From: BOG-932 sp965276835
GTDB taxonomy: Bacteria > Pseudomonadota > Alphaproteobacteria > BOG-932 > Roseiterribacteraceae
Direction: 5' to 3'
Assembly (NCBI GenBank): GCA_965276835.1
Contig: OZ255631.1
Span: forward strand, 1,860,001 to 1,924,000
Length of the DNA stretch: 64,000 nucleotides
Part shown: one piece after another, positions 43,936-52,143 of the stretch
Layout of the letters: the number at the start of each line of letters is the position of its first letter
Numbering within the stretch: position 1 is the stretch's first letter
Position numbers and translations under genes: made by a program
Notes under the pieces: generated by a model
Told to the model about the DNA's origin: nothing
The model's input: only the letters and a program-made list of their open reading frames with translations
The model's database searches: none

Positions 43936-46106
43936 GTAGCCGACTTAAGCAGCAAACGGGGCGGATTGCGCGACTCCTGGGTCGCGCTGCCGCGGCCCGA
44001 GAGGCTGGGATTCGTCATGAAATAATTATGCGCGGAGAACGGGTTGCGCCCAGCTTTGATGCGCGTGAAAGAGCCGTCCGGCTGCATCTGCCAACTTTGC
44101 GTGTCGTCTTTCAGGTTCGCCACCATAATCTGCTCGAACACCTGCTGGCGCACCGTCGGATTCTCCAACGGCACCAAGGTCTCGATTCGATGGTCGAGGT
44201 TACGTTGCATCCAATCCGCTGACGAGATGAATAGTTTCATATGTTTTGAAGGTAGTGCATGTCCGGCCCCAAAACAGAGGATACGCGCATGCTCCAGGAA
44301 ACGGCCGACAAGGCTGCGCACGCGAATGCGTTCCGACAGGCCCGGAACGCCGGGCCGCAGGCAGCAGATGCCCCGGACGATCAGATCGATTTCCACGCCG
44401 GCAGCGGACGCGCGATAGAGCAACTCGATCATCTCCGGATCGACCAGGCTGTTCACCTTGGCCCAGATATGCGCCGGGCGTCCCTTCTCGGCATGCCCGA
44501 TCTCGTCCTCGATCAGGTCGACGATCGTCTTGCGCAGGTTGATCGGCGAAATCGCCAGCTTTTCCATCGCGTCCGGATGCGCGTAACCGGTCATGAAATT
44601 GAACATGCGCTGCGCGTCGCGGGTCAGTATCGGGTCACATGTGAAGAACGACAGGTCGGTATAAATCTTGGCCGTGATCGGGTGATAATTGCCGGTCCCA
44701 TAATGCACATAGGACCTGAGCGTCCCACCCTCACGCCGCACGACCAATGACGTCTTCGCATGTATCTTCAGGTCGACGAAACCGAACACGACCTGCGCGC
44801 CGGCCCGTTCCAGATCGCGCGCCCAGCGTAGATTGGCTTCCTCATCGAACCGGGCCTTAAGCTCGACCGACGCGGTGACAGACTTGCCGGCCTCCGCCGC
44901 CTCGATCAGCGCCTGGATGATCGGCGAATCCTTCGACGTGCGGTACAGCGTCTGCTTGATCGCCACCACGTCCGGATCGTGCGCTGCCTGCCGCAGGAAC
45001 TGGACGACGACGTCGAAGCTCTCATACGGGTGATGGACGACGATGTCCTTGGCCTGGATCGCCGCGAAGCAGTCCCCGCCGAAGTCGCGGATGCGTTCGG
45101 GAAAACGCGCTGTGTACGGGGTGAACAACAGGTCCGGCCGCGTGTCGAGGATCAATTGCTTGATATCGACCAGGCCGATCACCCCTTCCAGGACCGTGAC
45201 ATCCTCGACCTGCACGCCCAGCGCCTCGGTCAGGAACTCCAGCAGGTCGGGCGACATGTCGTCGCTTGCGTTCAGCCGGATGACGTTGCCGCGGCGCCGC
45301 CGCTTCAGCGCACTTTCGATATTCTGCATCAGGTGATGCGCATCTTCGCCGACATCGATGTCGTCGATTTCAAGATCGCTGTCGCGCAGCACCCGGAAGA
45401 CGCCCGACGCCCTGAGTTCGAAAGCCGGGAACAGCGACTTCAGGAACAGCAGGATGACCTGCTCCAGCGGAATGAAACGGGCCTCCTGCCCCGGCAGCGA
45501 AACAAACCGGTCGAGCTGCGGCGGGATCGGCACCAGCGCGTCCAGGTCGCGGCCGGTCGACGCATCGAACATCTGCACCGCGAGCGCGATGCCGCGATTG
45601 AGGATGAACGGGAACGAATGGGTCGGGCCCATCGCCAACGGCGTCAATACCGGGAAGATGTCGGCGACGAATTTCGCCCGTAGCCACTCCGTCTCCACGT
45701 CGGTCAGTTCCGGCGCATCGATAACGGCGATGTCGTTATCGCGTAACTCCTGGCGCAATCCGTGCCAGGTGTTGCGGGCCGTCACCATCATCTCGTGAAC
45801 GCGCTCGCGGACCGCGCTCAATTGCTGCAACGGCGTAAGGCCGTCCGGGCTGGGGGTCACGACACCTGCCAGCACCTGCTGTTTCAAGCCGGCAACGCGG
45901 ACCATGAAGAACTCGTCGAGGTTCGACGCCATGATCGACAGGAAGCGCACCCGCTCGAGCAACGGATGGTGGGGATTTTGTGCCTCTTCCAGAACGCGCT
46001 GGTCGAACGCGAGCCAGGACAGTTCCCGATTCAAAAGACGCTCCGATCCGCGTATCGTCGAGGCCGTGTCGGCTTCGATGTCTTTCACGGGCAAGGTCGA
46101 CTCCAT
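43932..46106 (-). CDS. ppk: Polyphosphate kinase 1
   Basis: 724 aa. Makes polyphosphate from ATP. Four-domain PPK1: N-terminal LLNRELSWLAFDQRVLEEA, then the first catalytic half with LYRTSKDSPIIQALIEAAE, YVHYGTGNYHPITAKIYTDLS (catalytic His region), and the second half SKHMKLFISSADWMQRNLDHRIET. C-terminal tail normal. Upstream of ppx with ATGA overlap; the same strand continues after a gap to hdaA-perM-DUF2066. Confidence 0.97.
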   Translation of the reverse strand: MESTLPVKDIEADTASTIRGSERLLNRELSWLAFDQRVLEEAQNPHHPLLERVRFLSIMASNLDEFFMVRVAGLKQQVLAGVVTPSPDGLTPLQQLSAVRERVHEMMVTARNTWHGLRQELRDNDIAVIDAPELTDVETEWLRAKFVADIFPVLTPLAMGPTHSFPFILNRGIALAVQMFDASTGRDLDALVPIPPQLDRFVSLPGQEARFIPLEQVILLFLKSLFPAFELRASGVFRVLRDSDLEIDDIDVGEDAHHLMQNIESALKRRRRGNVIRLNASDDMSPDLLEFLTEALGVQVEDVTVLEGVIGLVDIKQLILDTRPDLLFTPYTARFPERIRDFGGDCFAAIQAKDIVVHHPYESFDVVVQFLRQAAHDPDVVAIKQTLYRTSKDSPIIQALIEAAEAGKSVTASVELKARFDEEANLRWARDLERAGAQVVFGFVDLKIHAKTSLVVRREGGTLRSYVHYGTGNYHPITAKIYTDLSFFTCDPILTRDAQRMFNFMTGYAHPDAMEKLAISPINLRKTIVDLIEDEIGHAEKGRPAHIWAKVNSLVDPEMIELLYRASAAGVEIDLIVRGICCLRPGVPGLSERIRVRSLVGRFLEHARILCFGAGHALPSKHMKLFISSADWMQRNLDHRIETLVPLENPTVRQQVFEQIMVANLKDDTQSWQMQPDGSFTRIKAGRNPFSAHNYFMTNPSLSGRGSATQESRNPPRLLLKSAT

Positions 46107-46249
46107 AAAATCCTCGCAGAACAGAGATTTCCAAGGTCAGTCGCATCGAAGGTCTGGCGCGCGCCGTACATAACAAAATCATTCGACCAGCGCCATCTAA
46201 GAGCTATAGTTGACGCATAAAATTCACCTAGAATACGGGAAGTGCCGGC

Positions 46250-46759
46250 ATGCCGTTTCTCACTTTGCTGCGCCACGCGAAGGCAGCGGTCCAACTTCCC
46301 GGGCAAGAAGATTTCGACCGGCCGCTCACCGAGCGTGGACGTACCGACGCGGCCCGCATGGGCAAATTTCTCGCCGAACTCAGCCTCGACCTCGCCCTGG
46401 TCTCATCCGCCGCCAGAACGACCGAAACCTGGAACATCGCGTCCGCCGGCTTCACAACACCGCTGCAGTCGACCGTCGAGCAATCGCTCTATTTATGTCG
46501 GCCCGCGCATCTGATCGAACGTCTGCGCGCGATTACCCCAGATAGGCAAAGCATCGTCGTCGTCGGTCACAACCCCTGCATGCAGGAAGTTGCACTTTGG
46601 CTCGCCGGAAAAACAAAAGCGTCCGGCGCCGGCCAGATGCACGAAAAATTCCCGACATGCGCCTTGGCGACTTTTGAACTCACGGCGGGCGGCTGGAGCG
46701 ATCTTACGCCCAAAGCCGTTACTTTTGTGCGTTTCGTTACGCCGCGAATGCTCGACTAA
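46250..46759 (+). CDS. sixA: SixA-type phosphohistidine phosphatase (histidine phosphatase superfamily)
   Basis: 169 aa. The N-terminal signature is TLLRHAKAAVQLPG, an RHA form rather than RHG, as in SixA. Then DRPLTERGRTDAARMG, LVSSAARTTETW, and the second His in IVVVGHNPCMQEVALWLAG. SixA dephosphorylates phosphohistidine in signalling or PTS proteins; the partner here is unknown. The stop overlaps the convergent hdaA stop by 4 nt. Confidence 0.9.
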   Translation: MPFLTLLRHAKAAVQLPGQEDFDRPLTERGRTDAARMGKFLAELSLDLALVSSAARTTETWNIASAGFTTPLQSTVEQSLYLCRPAHLIERLRAITPDRQSIVVVGHNPCMQEVALWLAGKTKASGAGQMHEKFPTCALATFELTAGGWSDLTPKAVTFVRFVTPRMLD

Positions 46760-47454
46760 TCGAGTTCGCCAAGTGTCGAAAGAACATCCCGCGCCAAGGC
46801 GATGGTGATCGGCCGTTTGGCTGCCCAAGCCGCCTTGTCCAAAGCGTCGACCGTATGGCTCAGGCTGGTGAAGCTGCGCGCGCTGCGGCTCAGCACATAA
46901 GCGACAACAGCTTCATCCACGGCGATTTGGCGATCGGAAAACAATTTTCGCGTAATCGCCCATAGCAGCTGGTCATCGGGCGGCTCTATGCCGACAACCA
47001 TGGCGGTGTTGAGACGGGACGAAAGATCCGCGAGGGTGACGCCCCACGCAGCCGGCGGCTTCCGCGCGGTCAGCAACAGTTGGCGCCCCGCAGCGCGCGC
47101 CAGATTGTAGATTCTCAGCAACGCACGTTGCCCATCGCTTTCACGCACAGCCACATCGCAATTGTCGATGAAGATCGGGTGGCTTTCCACCGCCGCCACG
47201 GCGGCCTCGATATCGCTGTCACCCAAGTTGACTGTTTCGGCGCCGGCCCGCGCCTTCCACACATTCGCCAGATGCGTCTTGCCGCTGGCGGCCGGTCCGA
47301 CGACGACCAGCGCCGTGAACGGCCAATCCGGCCACTGGTCGATCCAGGCGACCGCGCGGCGATTCCCCTCGTTAACGAAGAAGTCCTCGACACCCTGTGC
47401 AACGCGATGCTCGATCGGGAGCGTCAGTTGCTCAGGCGAACCGGATGTCGGCAC
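46756..47454 (-). CDS. hdaA: DnaA regulatory inactivator homologue HdaA
   Basis: 232 aa AAA+ protein resembling DnaA domain III without the DNA-binding domain. Walker A is GPAASGKTHLANVWKA; a Walker B-like strand is HPIFIDNCDVA (the usual acidic pair reduced to one Asp plus Asn); sensor region LLTARKPPAAWG. N-terminal QLTLPIEHRVAQGVEDFFV contains the QLTLP clamp-binding motif. In Caulobacter HdaA with the sliding clamp stimulates DnaA-ATP hydrolysis (established). It starts 2 nt after the upstream permease gene; the DUF2066-perM-hdaA order is typical of alphaproteobacteria. Confidence 0.93.
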   Translation of the reverse strand: MPTSGSPEQLTLPIEHRVAQGVEDFFVNEGNRRAVAWIDQWPDWPFTALVVVGPAASGKTHLANVWKARAGAETVNLGDSDIEAAVAAVESHPIFIDNCDVAVRESDGQRALLRIYNLARAAGRQLLLTARKPPAAWGVTLADLSSRLNTAMVVGIEPPDDQLLWAITRKLFSDRQIAVDEAVVAYVLSRSARSFTSLSHTVDALDKAAWAAKRPITIALARDVLSTLGELD

Positions 47455-47456
47455 GA

Positions 47457-48569
47457 TCAGAGCTCGCTCGGGTCGACCAGCGGGAGCGGCTTAATCCGGT
47501 TGTCGTAAAAATCACTGCCCAGATAATGGCTGAGCGCAAAGCGGACCAGAACGCCGACGACCGCGGCGGTCGGTACGGCGAGCAAGATGCCGGTGAACCC
47601 GAACAACACGCCTCCCGCCGACAAGGCAAAGATGATCCATACCGGATGGAGCTTTACCCGGCCGCCGACCAGCATCGGCGTCACCAGATTGGCCTCGATC
47701 AGATGGCCCAGGATATAAACCCCCGCGACGATCGCGATGCGGCTGTGATCCTCGAATTGGAATGAAGCGACGATCACGCTGGCAAGCAATCCGGTGATCG
47801 CACCCAGATAGGGGATGAAGGTCAGGACGCCCGCGGCCGTGCCGATGATGATACCGAAATCCAGCCCGGCGAGACTGAGGGCGACCGAATAATAGATGGC
47901 GAAGATCAGGCACACCGTCGCCTGGCCGCGGATAAAGCCGGCCAGAATGTCGTCGATCTCATGCGCCAGCCCCCGCATCGCGCCGGCATGGCGGCGCGGC
48001 ATCCAGCTGTCGATCCGGGCGACCATCTTGTCCCAGTCGCGCAGGAAATAGAACGCGACCAGCGGCGTCAGCAGCAGCACATAAACAGTGTTGGCTATAA
48101 CCAGGCCGCTGCTCCAGATCTGCGCCAGAATCCCAACGATCCAGGAACTGAGGCTGCCGACATAGGCGGACGCCTGCTTCTGGAGGTCGGCGGCGTCATG
48201 CGGCCCGCCGACGCGCGCGACAAAACTGGTGACTTGCGGCAACACCCGGTGACGCAGGACTTCGATGTAATGCGGTGCCTGAGCGGCAAGCTGCATGATC
48301 TGATTGACGATCAGCGGCGCAACCAGAACCAGCGCCAGAATACCGCCGCCGACGATGACGCCGAGAACGATCAGCGTCGCCAGCCAGCGCGGCACCCGGC
48401 GCGCCTCCAGCCTGTCGGCCAGCGGGTCGGCGACGTAGGCCAGCGCCATGCCGAGCAGGAACGGCAACAGCATGCTGCGCAGCAGCCAGATAAGCAGGAT
48501 AGTCGCGAGCGCGACGCCGCCCCAGAACAGAGCCTGCCGCCGGACGGGATGCTCCGCTTGGACGCTCAT
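47457..48569 (-). CDS. AI-2E family transporter / PerM-like permease
   Basis: 370 aa with about eight membrane segments: LFWGGVALATILLIWLLRSMLLPFLLG near the N-terminus, LIVLGVIVGGGILALVLVAPLIV, and C-terminal FIPYLGAITGLLASVIVA, PVWIIFALSAGGVLFGFTGILLAVP, the family signature. The family contains TqsA and Na+/H+-antiporter-like members; the substrate is unknown here. The start overlaps the DUF2066 gene by 4 nt. Confidence 0.92.
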   Translation of the reverse strand: MSVQAEHPVRRQALFWGGVALATILLIWLLRSMLLPFLLGMALAYVADPLADRLEARRVPRWLATLIVLGVIVGGGILALVLVAPLIVNQIMQLAAQAPHYIEVLRHRVLPQVTSFVARVGGPHDAADLQKQASAYVGSLSSWIVGILAQIWSSGLVIANTVYVLLLTPLVAFYFLRDWDKMVARIDSWMPRRHAGAMRGLAHEIDDILAGFIRGQATVCLIFAIYYSVALSLAGLDFGIIIGTAAGVLTFIPYLGAITGLLASVIVASFQFEDHSRIAIVAGVYILGHLIEANLVTPMLVGGRVKLHPVWIIFALSAGGVLFGFTGILLAVPTAAVVGVLVRFALSHYLGSDFYDNRIKPLPLVDPSEL

Positions 48570-49345
48570 TGCGGCGGCGACGGCGCCATCGGTGCGGGCC
48601 TGGGCGGTTCGGCTCCGGCAGGCTGTAGCTGGAAGCCTCCCTGCCCCATCGTGCCGGCTGGACCGGTCTGGACCAGCACATATCCGCTGCTCGACAAGGC
48701 AGCCTGCAATGCGACCGGATCGCCAGCGAAATCAAGTGTTACCGCCGCGCCGTCGTGGGTCAACGCATCGAGCGAAACACGCGCGACCCCCGGGGTCGCC
48801 GCCAACTGGCTATGCAATCGCACCCAGTCGGTGATGCCGCTCAGCGCCATCGCGATCGGGTAGGCCGTTACCGGCCCTGTTACCTGCCGCGCGGTGGCAG
48901 TCTCGGGGGCGCCGGACGCGCCGGTGTCCGGCTGCAACGCCTGCTCATTGGCGGGGGTCACGCCCGAATCGGAGAGATACTTGTTGATCAGGCTGGCCTT
49001 AAAGCGAACCGAATAGAGCCCGATATAGCGGACGGTCGATACGCGCTCGTTGTCGACGCCGAAATCCTTCACAAAGCTTTCGATCTGTTGCTGGCTGGGA
49101 TGCAGCCGCGCCTGATCGGCCGGGTTGGCGACGATCTGCTTGATCAACTGTTCGAAAGCCTTGGATTGCGCCACCGAGATGGCCGAATCGCGTGCGGCGG
49201 CCGCGTTTTTGGCGGTCACGTCGACCGGCACGTTGTCGATCGTCAGATAGGTTTCGGCCAACACCGCGGGCGCGGCCAGGATCGCAGCCGCGGCAATCAG
49301 GATTCCGACGGTCCGGGGGCCTCTAAATATTGCAAAGCAGTCCAT
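48566..49345 (-). CDS. DUF2066 exported protein
   Basis: 259 aa. Signal peptide (VGILIAAAAILAAPAVLA), then the DUF2066 pattern: DVTAKNAAAARDSAISVAQSKAFEQLIKQIV and YSVRFKASLINKYLSDSGV, then a low-complexity Gly/Ala/Pro linker and a short alpha-beta domain, ending in a Pro-rich tail (PPRPAPMAPSPPQ). Function unknown; the family is linked by position with HdaA and the AI-2E permease in alphaproteobacteria. Divergent from purM. Confidence 0.85.
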   Translation of the reverse strand: MDCFAIFRGPRTVGILIAAAAILAAPAVLAETYLTIDNVPVDVTAKNAAAARDSAISVAQSKAFEQLIKQIVANPADQARLHPSQQQIESFVKDFGVDNERVSTVRYIGLYSVRFKASLINKYLSDSGVTPANEQALQPDTGASGAPETATARQVTGPVTAYPIAMALSGITDWVRLHSQLAATPGVARVSLDALTHDGAAVTLDFAGDPVALQAALSSSGYVLVQTGPAGTMGQGGFQLQPAGAEPPRPAPMAPSPPQ

Positions 49346-49357
49346 GTTCGCTCATCT

Positions 49358-50494
49358 ATGCCGACCGGTATGCGCCGTTTCACGGCTGCGCGACCATATC
49401 CCAGCGACGGCGAGGACGCCATAACCACTCCAACCAACGAGCATATCGGAGCCTATAAAGCCGCCGGCGTGGATATCGATGCGGGCAACGCGCTGGTCAA
49501 AGCGATCGCGCCCTTGGCAAAGGCTACTGCGCGTGCGGGAACCACGGCTTCGCTCGGCGGCTTCGGTGCACTGTTCGACCTGAAGGCTGCCGGTTACAAC
49601 GACCCAATCCTGGTCGCCAGCACCGACGGCGTCGGCACCAAGCTGAAGATCGCCATCGATACCGGCCTGCACGACACCATCGGCATCGACCTGGTCGCCA
49701 TGAGCGTCAACGACTTAATCGTCCAGGGCGCCGAGCCTTTGTTCTTCCTGGATTATTTTGCTACCGGCAAGCTGGACGTCGAAACCGGCCGCCGTGTGAT
49801 CGCGGGCGTTGCCAAAGGCTGCGAGATCGCCGGCTGTTCGCTGATCGGCGGCGAAACGGCGGAAATGCCGGGCATGTATGCCGACGGCGATTACGACCTG
49901 GCGGGCTTTGCCGTCGGCGCGGTCGAACGCGGACAGGCAATCGACGGAACCACCATCGTCGAGGGCGACGCGGTTATCGGCTTGCCGTCGAGCGGCGTGC
50001 ATTCGAACGGCTATTCCCTGGTCCGCAAGCTGGTCGAGACCTCTGGCGTTGCCTGGACCGATCCCGCCCCGTTCGATTCGTCGAAGACATTGGGCGAGGC
50101 GCTGCTGGCGCCAACCGTCATTTATGTTCAGCCGACTTTGAAGCTGGTGAAGGCCGGGATCGCCAAAGGCTTCGCGCACATCACCGGCGGCGGATTGACC
50201 GAGAATATTCCGCGCGTCCTGCCGGACGGGCTCGGTGTTGCTCTGGACGCCGATGAGTGGATCCTGTCGCCGGTATTCCGCTGGATGGCCGGCGTCGGCG
50301 GGTTGCCCACATCTGAACTCGCCCGCACCTTCAATTGCGGAATCGGCATGATCGCGGTCGTGTCCGCCGACAAGGTCGACGAGGCGCTGGCATTGTTGGA
50401 CGGCACAGATGCCCGCGTGATCGGCACCGTGGTCAAAGAGCCGGGCGAGCATCGCGTCAGCATCGCGCACGCCGAAACCGCATGGGCGCCGTGA
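49358..50494 (+). CDS. purM: Phosphoribosylformylglycinamidine cyclo-ligase
   Basis: AIR synthase, step 5 of purine synthesis. The core is intact: YKAAGVDIDAGNALVKAI at the N-terminus, the glycine-rich ATP loop, DGVGTKLKIA, DLVAMSVNDLIVQGAEPLFFLDY, and GGETAEMPGMYADGDYDLAGFAVG, GLPSSGVHSNGYSLVR. The start is unclear: ATGs at 49358 and 49370 have no ribosome site and lie only about 12-25 nt from the divergent DUF2066 start. The family N-terminus (xTTPTNEHIGAYKAAG) begins at ATA 49421, which has GAGGA just upstream. The coordinates use the first ATG. Overlaps purN by 13 nt. Confidence 0.93.
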   Translation: MPTGMRRFTAARPYPSDGEDAITTPTNEHIGAYKAAGVDIDAGNALVKAIAPLAKATARAGTTASLGGFGALFDLKAAGYNDPILVASTDGVGTKLKIAIDTGLHDTIGIDLVAMSVNDLIVQGAEPLFFLDYFATGKLDVETGRRVIAGVAKGCEIAGCSLIGGETAEMPGMYADGDYDLAGFAVGAVERGQAIDGTTIVEGDAVIGLPSSGVHSNGYSLVRKLVETSGVAWTDPAPFDSSKTLGEALLAPTVIYVQPTLKLVKAGIAKGFAHITGGGLTENIPRVLPDGLGVALDADEWILSPVFRWMAGVGGLPTSELARTFNCGIGMIAVVSADKVDEALALLDGTDARVIGTVVKEPGEHRVSIAHAETAWAP

Positions 50495-51138
50495 AGCTCA
50501 AACTCGGCGTTCTGATTTCCGGGCGCGGCAGCAATCTGCAGGCCCTGATCGACGCCACCGCCGACCCGTCCTTCCCCGCCGAAATCGCCCTGGTGATCTC
50601 CAACCGCGCCGATGCAGGCGGGTTGGCGCGCGCGGAGGCCGCCGGCATCGCGACGAAGATCATCCCGCACAAGGATTTCGCAAGCCGCGAAGCCTTCGAT
50701 TCGGCATTGACCGACGCGTTGCGCGGTGCGGGCGTCGGGCTTGTCTGCCTCGCTGGCTTCATGCGCCTGCTGACGGCGGGTTTTGCCGAAGACTGGCATG
50801 ACCGCCTGATCAACATCCATCCGTCACTGCTGCCGTCGTTCAAGGGGTTAAATTCGCACGCCCAGGCGCTGGAAGCAGGCGTCCGTTTCTCGGGCTGCAC
50901 GGTCCATTATGTCAGGCCTGAGATGGACGCCGGCCCGATCATCCTGCAGGCCGCCGTGCCGGTGCATGACGGCGACGACGAAGACGCTTTGGCGGCGCGG
51001 ATCCTGACGGCGGAGCATCGCAGCTATCCGCTGGCGGTTAAATTGATCGCCGAGGGACGAATTCGGGTGGTCGATGAGGTCGTGCGCGTCGATGACGGGC
51101 GCTTTTTGGATATGCCGGTTCTAAATCCGACCGGCTAG
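50482..51138 (+). CDS. purN: Phosphoribosylglycinamide formyltransferase
   Basis: 218 aa. Transfers formyl from 10-formyl-THF to GAR. Seen: LGVLISGRGSNLQALIDA (phosphate loop), VCLAGFMRLL, the catalytic NxH in LINIHPSLLPSFKG, and the Asp in VRPEMDAGPIILQAAV. Start ATG at 50482 lies inside the end of purM (13-nt overlap), giving a coupled purMN operon as in many bacteria. Confidence 0.97.
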   Translation: MGAVKLKLGVLISGRGSNLQALIDATADPSFPAEIALVISNRADAGGLARAEAAGIATKIIPHKDFASREAFDSALTDALRGAGVGLVCLAGFMRLLTAGFAEDWHDRLINIHPSLLPSFKGLNSHAQALEAGVRFSGCTVHYVRPEMDAGPIILQAAVPVHDGDDEDALAARILTAEHRSYPLAVKLIAEGRIRVVDEVVRVDDGRFLDMPVLNPTG

Positions 51139-51208
51139 GATGCTTCGGGCTTGATGACACAAGGTCATCGTGCCTAATAAGTCTGGTTATCGTTTGCGAG
51201 GAATAGTT

Positions 51209-51355
51209 ATGAGCAGTCCCATCGGCACTGAAGAATTCAGCGACCTGGAATCACACAAGCGGATGTGGTCCGGCTTCACACACCTGCTGGTGCGCAGCAT
51301 CATCGGTGTTCTGATCGTGGTCCTGTTTATCGGCTTCGTGACCGGGACGCTTTAG
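51209..51355 (+). CDS. aa3-type cytochrome c oxidase subunit IV
   Basis: 48 aa. A short acidic N-terminus (EEFSDLESHKRMWSGFTHLL) leads into one transmembrane helix (SIIGVLIVVLFIGFVTGTL). This matches the small bacterial aa3 oxidase subunit IV (CoxIV, PF07835-type), found almost only in alphaproteobacteria. The ATG at 51209 follows GAGGAAT; an upstream in-frame ATG at 51170 is less likely. The other oxidase subunits are not here. Confidence 0.85.
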   Translation: MSSPIGTEEFSDLESHKRMWSGFTHLLVRSIIGVLIVVLFIGFVTGTL

Positions 51356-51384
51356 CGCCCCGGTACACTAAAAGCGCGGTCGTC

Positions 51385-51807
51385 TTAGCTGACGATTTCG
51401 GACTGGGCGAAGAAGAAGGCGATTTCGTTGGCGGCATTCTCGAGGCTGTCCGACCCGTGAACCGAATTGGCCTCGATCGATTCCGCGAATTCCTTACGAA
51501 TGGTGCCGGGCTCGGCGTTGGCCGGGTTGGTGGCGCCCATGATCTCGCGATTGCGGGCAACGGCGTTTTCGCCCTCCAGAACCTGAAGAACGACCGGGCC
51601 GGAAATCATGAAGGCCACCAGTTCGCCATAGAACGGGCGCGCGGCGTGGACGGCGTAAAACGCCTTGGCCTGCGCCTCGCTCAACTGGACCCGCTTCTGC
51701 CCGACGATGCGAAGGCCGGCCGATTCCAGCTTCTGGTTGATGGCCCCGGTCAGGTTGCGACGCGTCGCATCGGGCTTAATGATCGAGAAAGTGCGTTCGA
51801 CGGACAT
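51385..51807 (-). CDS. ndk: Nucleoside diphosphate kinase
   Basis: 140 aa. Balances NTP pools through a phosphohistidine intermediate. Seen: TFSIIKPDATRRNLTGAI, ARPFYGELVAFMISGPVV, NPANAEPGTIRKEFA, and the active-site His117 in NSVHGSDS. Convergent with the oxidase subunit gene and divergent from the asd leader. Confidence 0.98.
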   Translation of the reverse strand: MSVERTFSIIKPDATRRNLTGAINQKLESAGLRIVGQKRVQLSEAQAKAFYAVHAARPFYGELVAFMISGPVVLQVLEGENAVARNREIMGATNPANAEPGTIRKEFAESIEANSVHGSDSLENAANEIAFFFAQSEIVS

Positions 51808-51973
51808 GCGTATCTCTTGCGTTAGCGGGAGGGGGGTGGATGAGTCGCGGCCTTATAGCGACCGGGCCCGCAACCGTCCACCCTAGGGTCTATAAATGGG
51901 TCTCTCGCGGAGCGGCCATTTGCAGCCCCCTACCATCTTTACAACGGCGCAACGGACGGGTAACAGCAGCTTT

Positions 51974-52051
51974 ATGTCCGCTTTCGCCACGAAAAAAACG
52001 ACGACGACCAAGACCACCGCCGGTGGGGCTTGCTTGGAGTTGTTTGGCTGA
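51974..52051 (+). CDS. Putative Thr/Lys-rich leader peptide of the asd attenuator
   Basis: 25-codon frame, peptide MSAFATKKTTTTKTTAGG followed by ACLELFG. Codons 6-15 are Thr-Lys-Lys-Thr-Thr-Thr-Thr-Lys-Thr-Thr: 7 Thr and 3 Lys in 10, the end products of the pathway begun by the downstream gene. It lies 93 nt before asd and 24 nt before an intrinsic terminator. The ribosome site (AACAGCAGC) is weak. A run like this matches the logic of ThrL-type leader peptides. Not supported by any homology search. Confidence 0.65.
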   Translation: MSAFATKKTTTTKTTAGGACLELFG

Positions 52052-52106
52052 AACCGGTCTGAAACAAGTTCTTCAAAGCCCCGCCGGAAACGGACGGGGC
52101 TTTTTC
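52022..52106 (+). promoter_or_regulatory. Transcription attenuator of asd: antiterminator and intrinsic terminator
   Basis: Terminator: AAAGCCCCG (52075-52083) pairs with CGGGGCTTT (52095-52103); the loop holds a CCG-GAAA-CGG mini-stem and T/C-rich tail follows. Antiterminator: GGTGGGGCTT (52022-52031), lying just after the Thr/Lys codons, can pair over 10 bases (one G-U) with AAGCCCCGCC (52076-52085), the terminator's 5' arm. A third element, AGCCCCCTACC (51924-51934), can also pair with 52022-52030 using a 2-nt bulge. A possible -10 TATAAA is at 51891-51896 without a good -35. The 51808-52143 gap also contains the ndk promoter region. Confidence 0.7.
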
Positions 52107-52143
52107 ATGTCCGCCCCGCCCGCCGGCACTATAGGAGTGGATT

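Noticed and set aside
48755..49357. Plus-strand frame open for 200 codons upstream of purM
   Set aside because: It is antisense to DUF2066 and fused to purM only because no stop occurs; PurM family proteins have no such extension.
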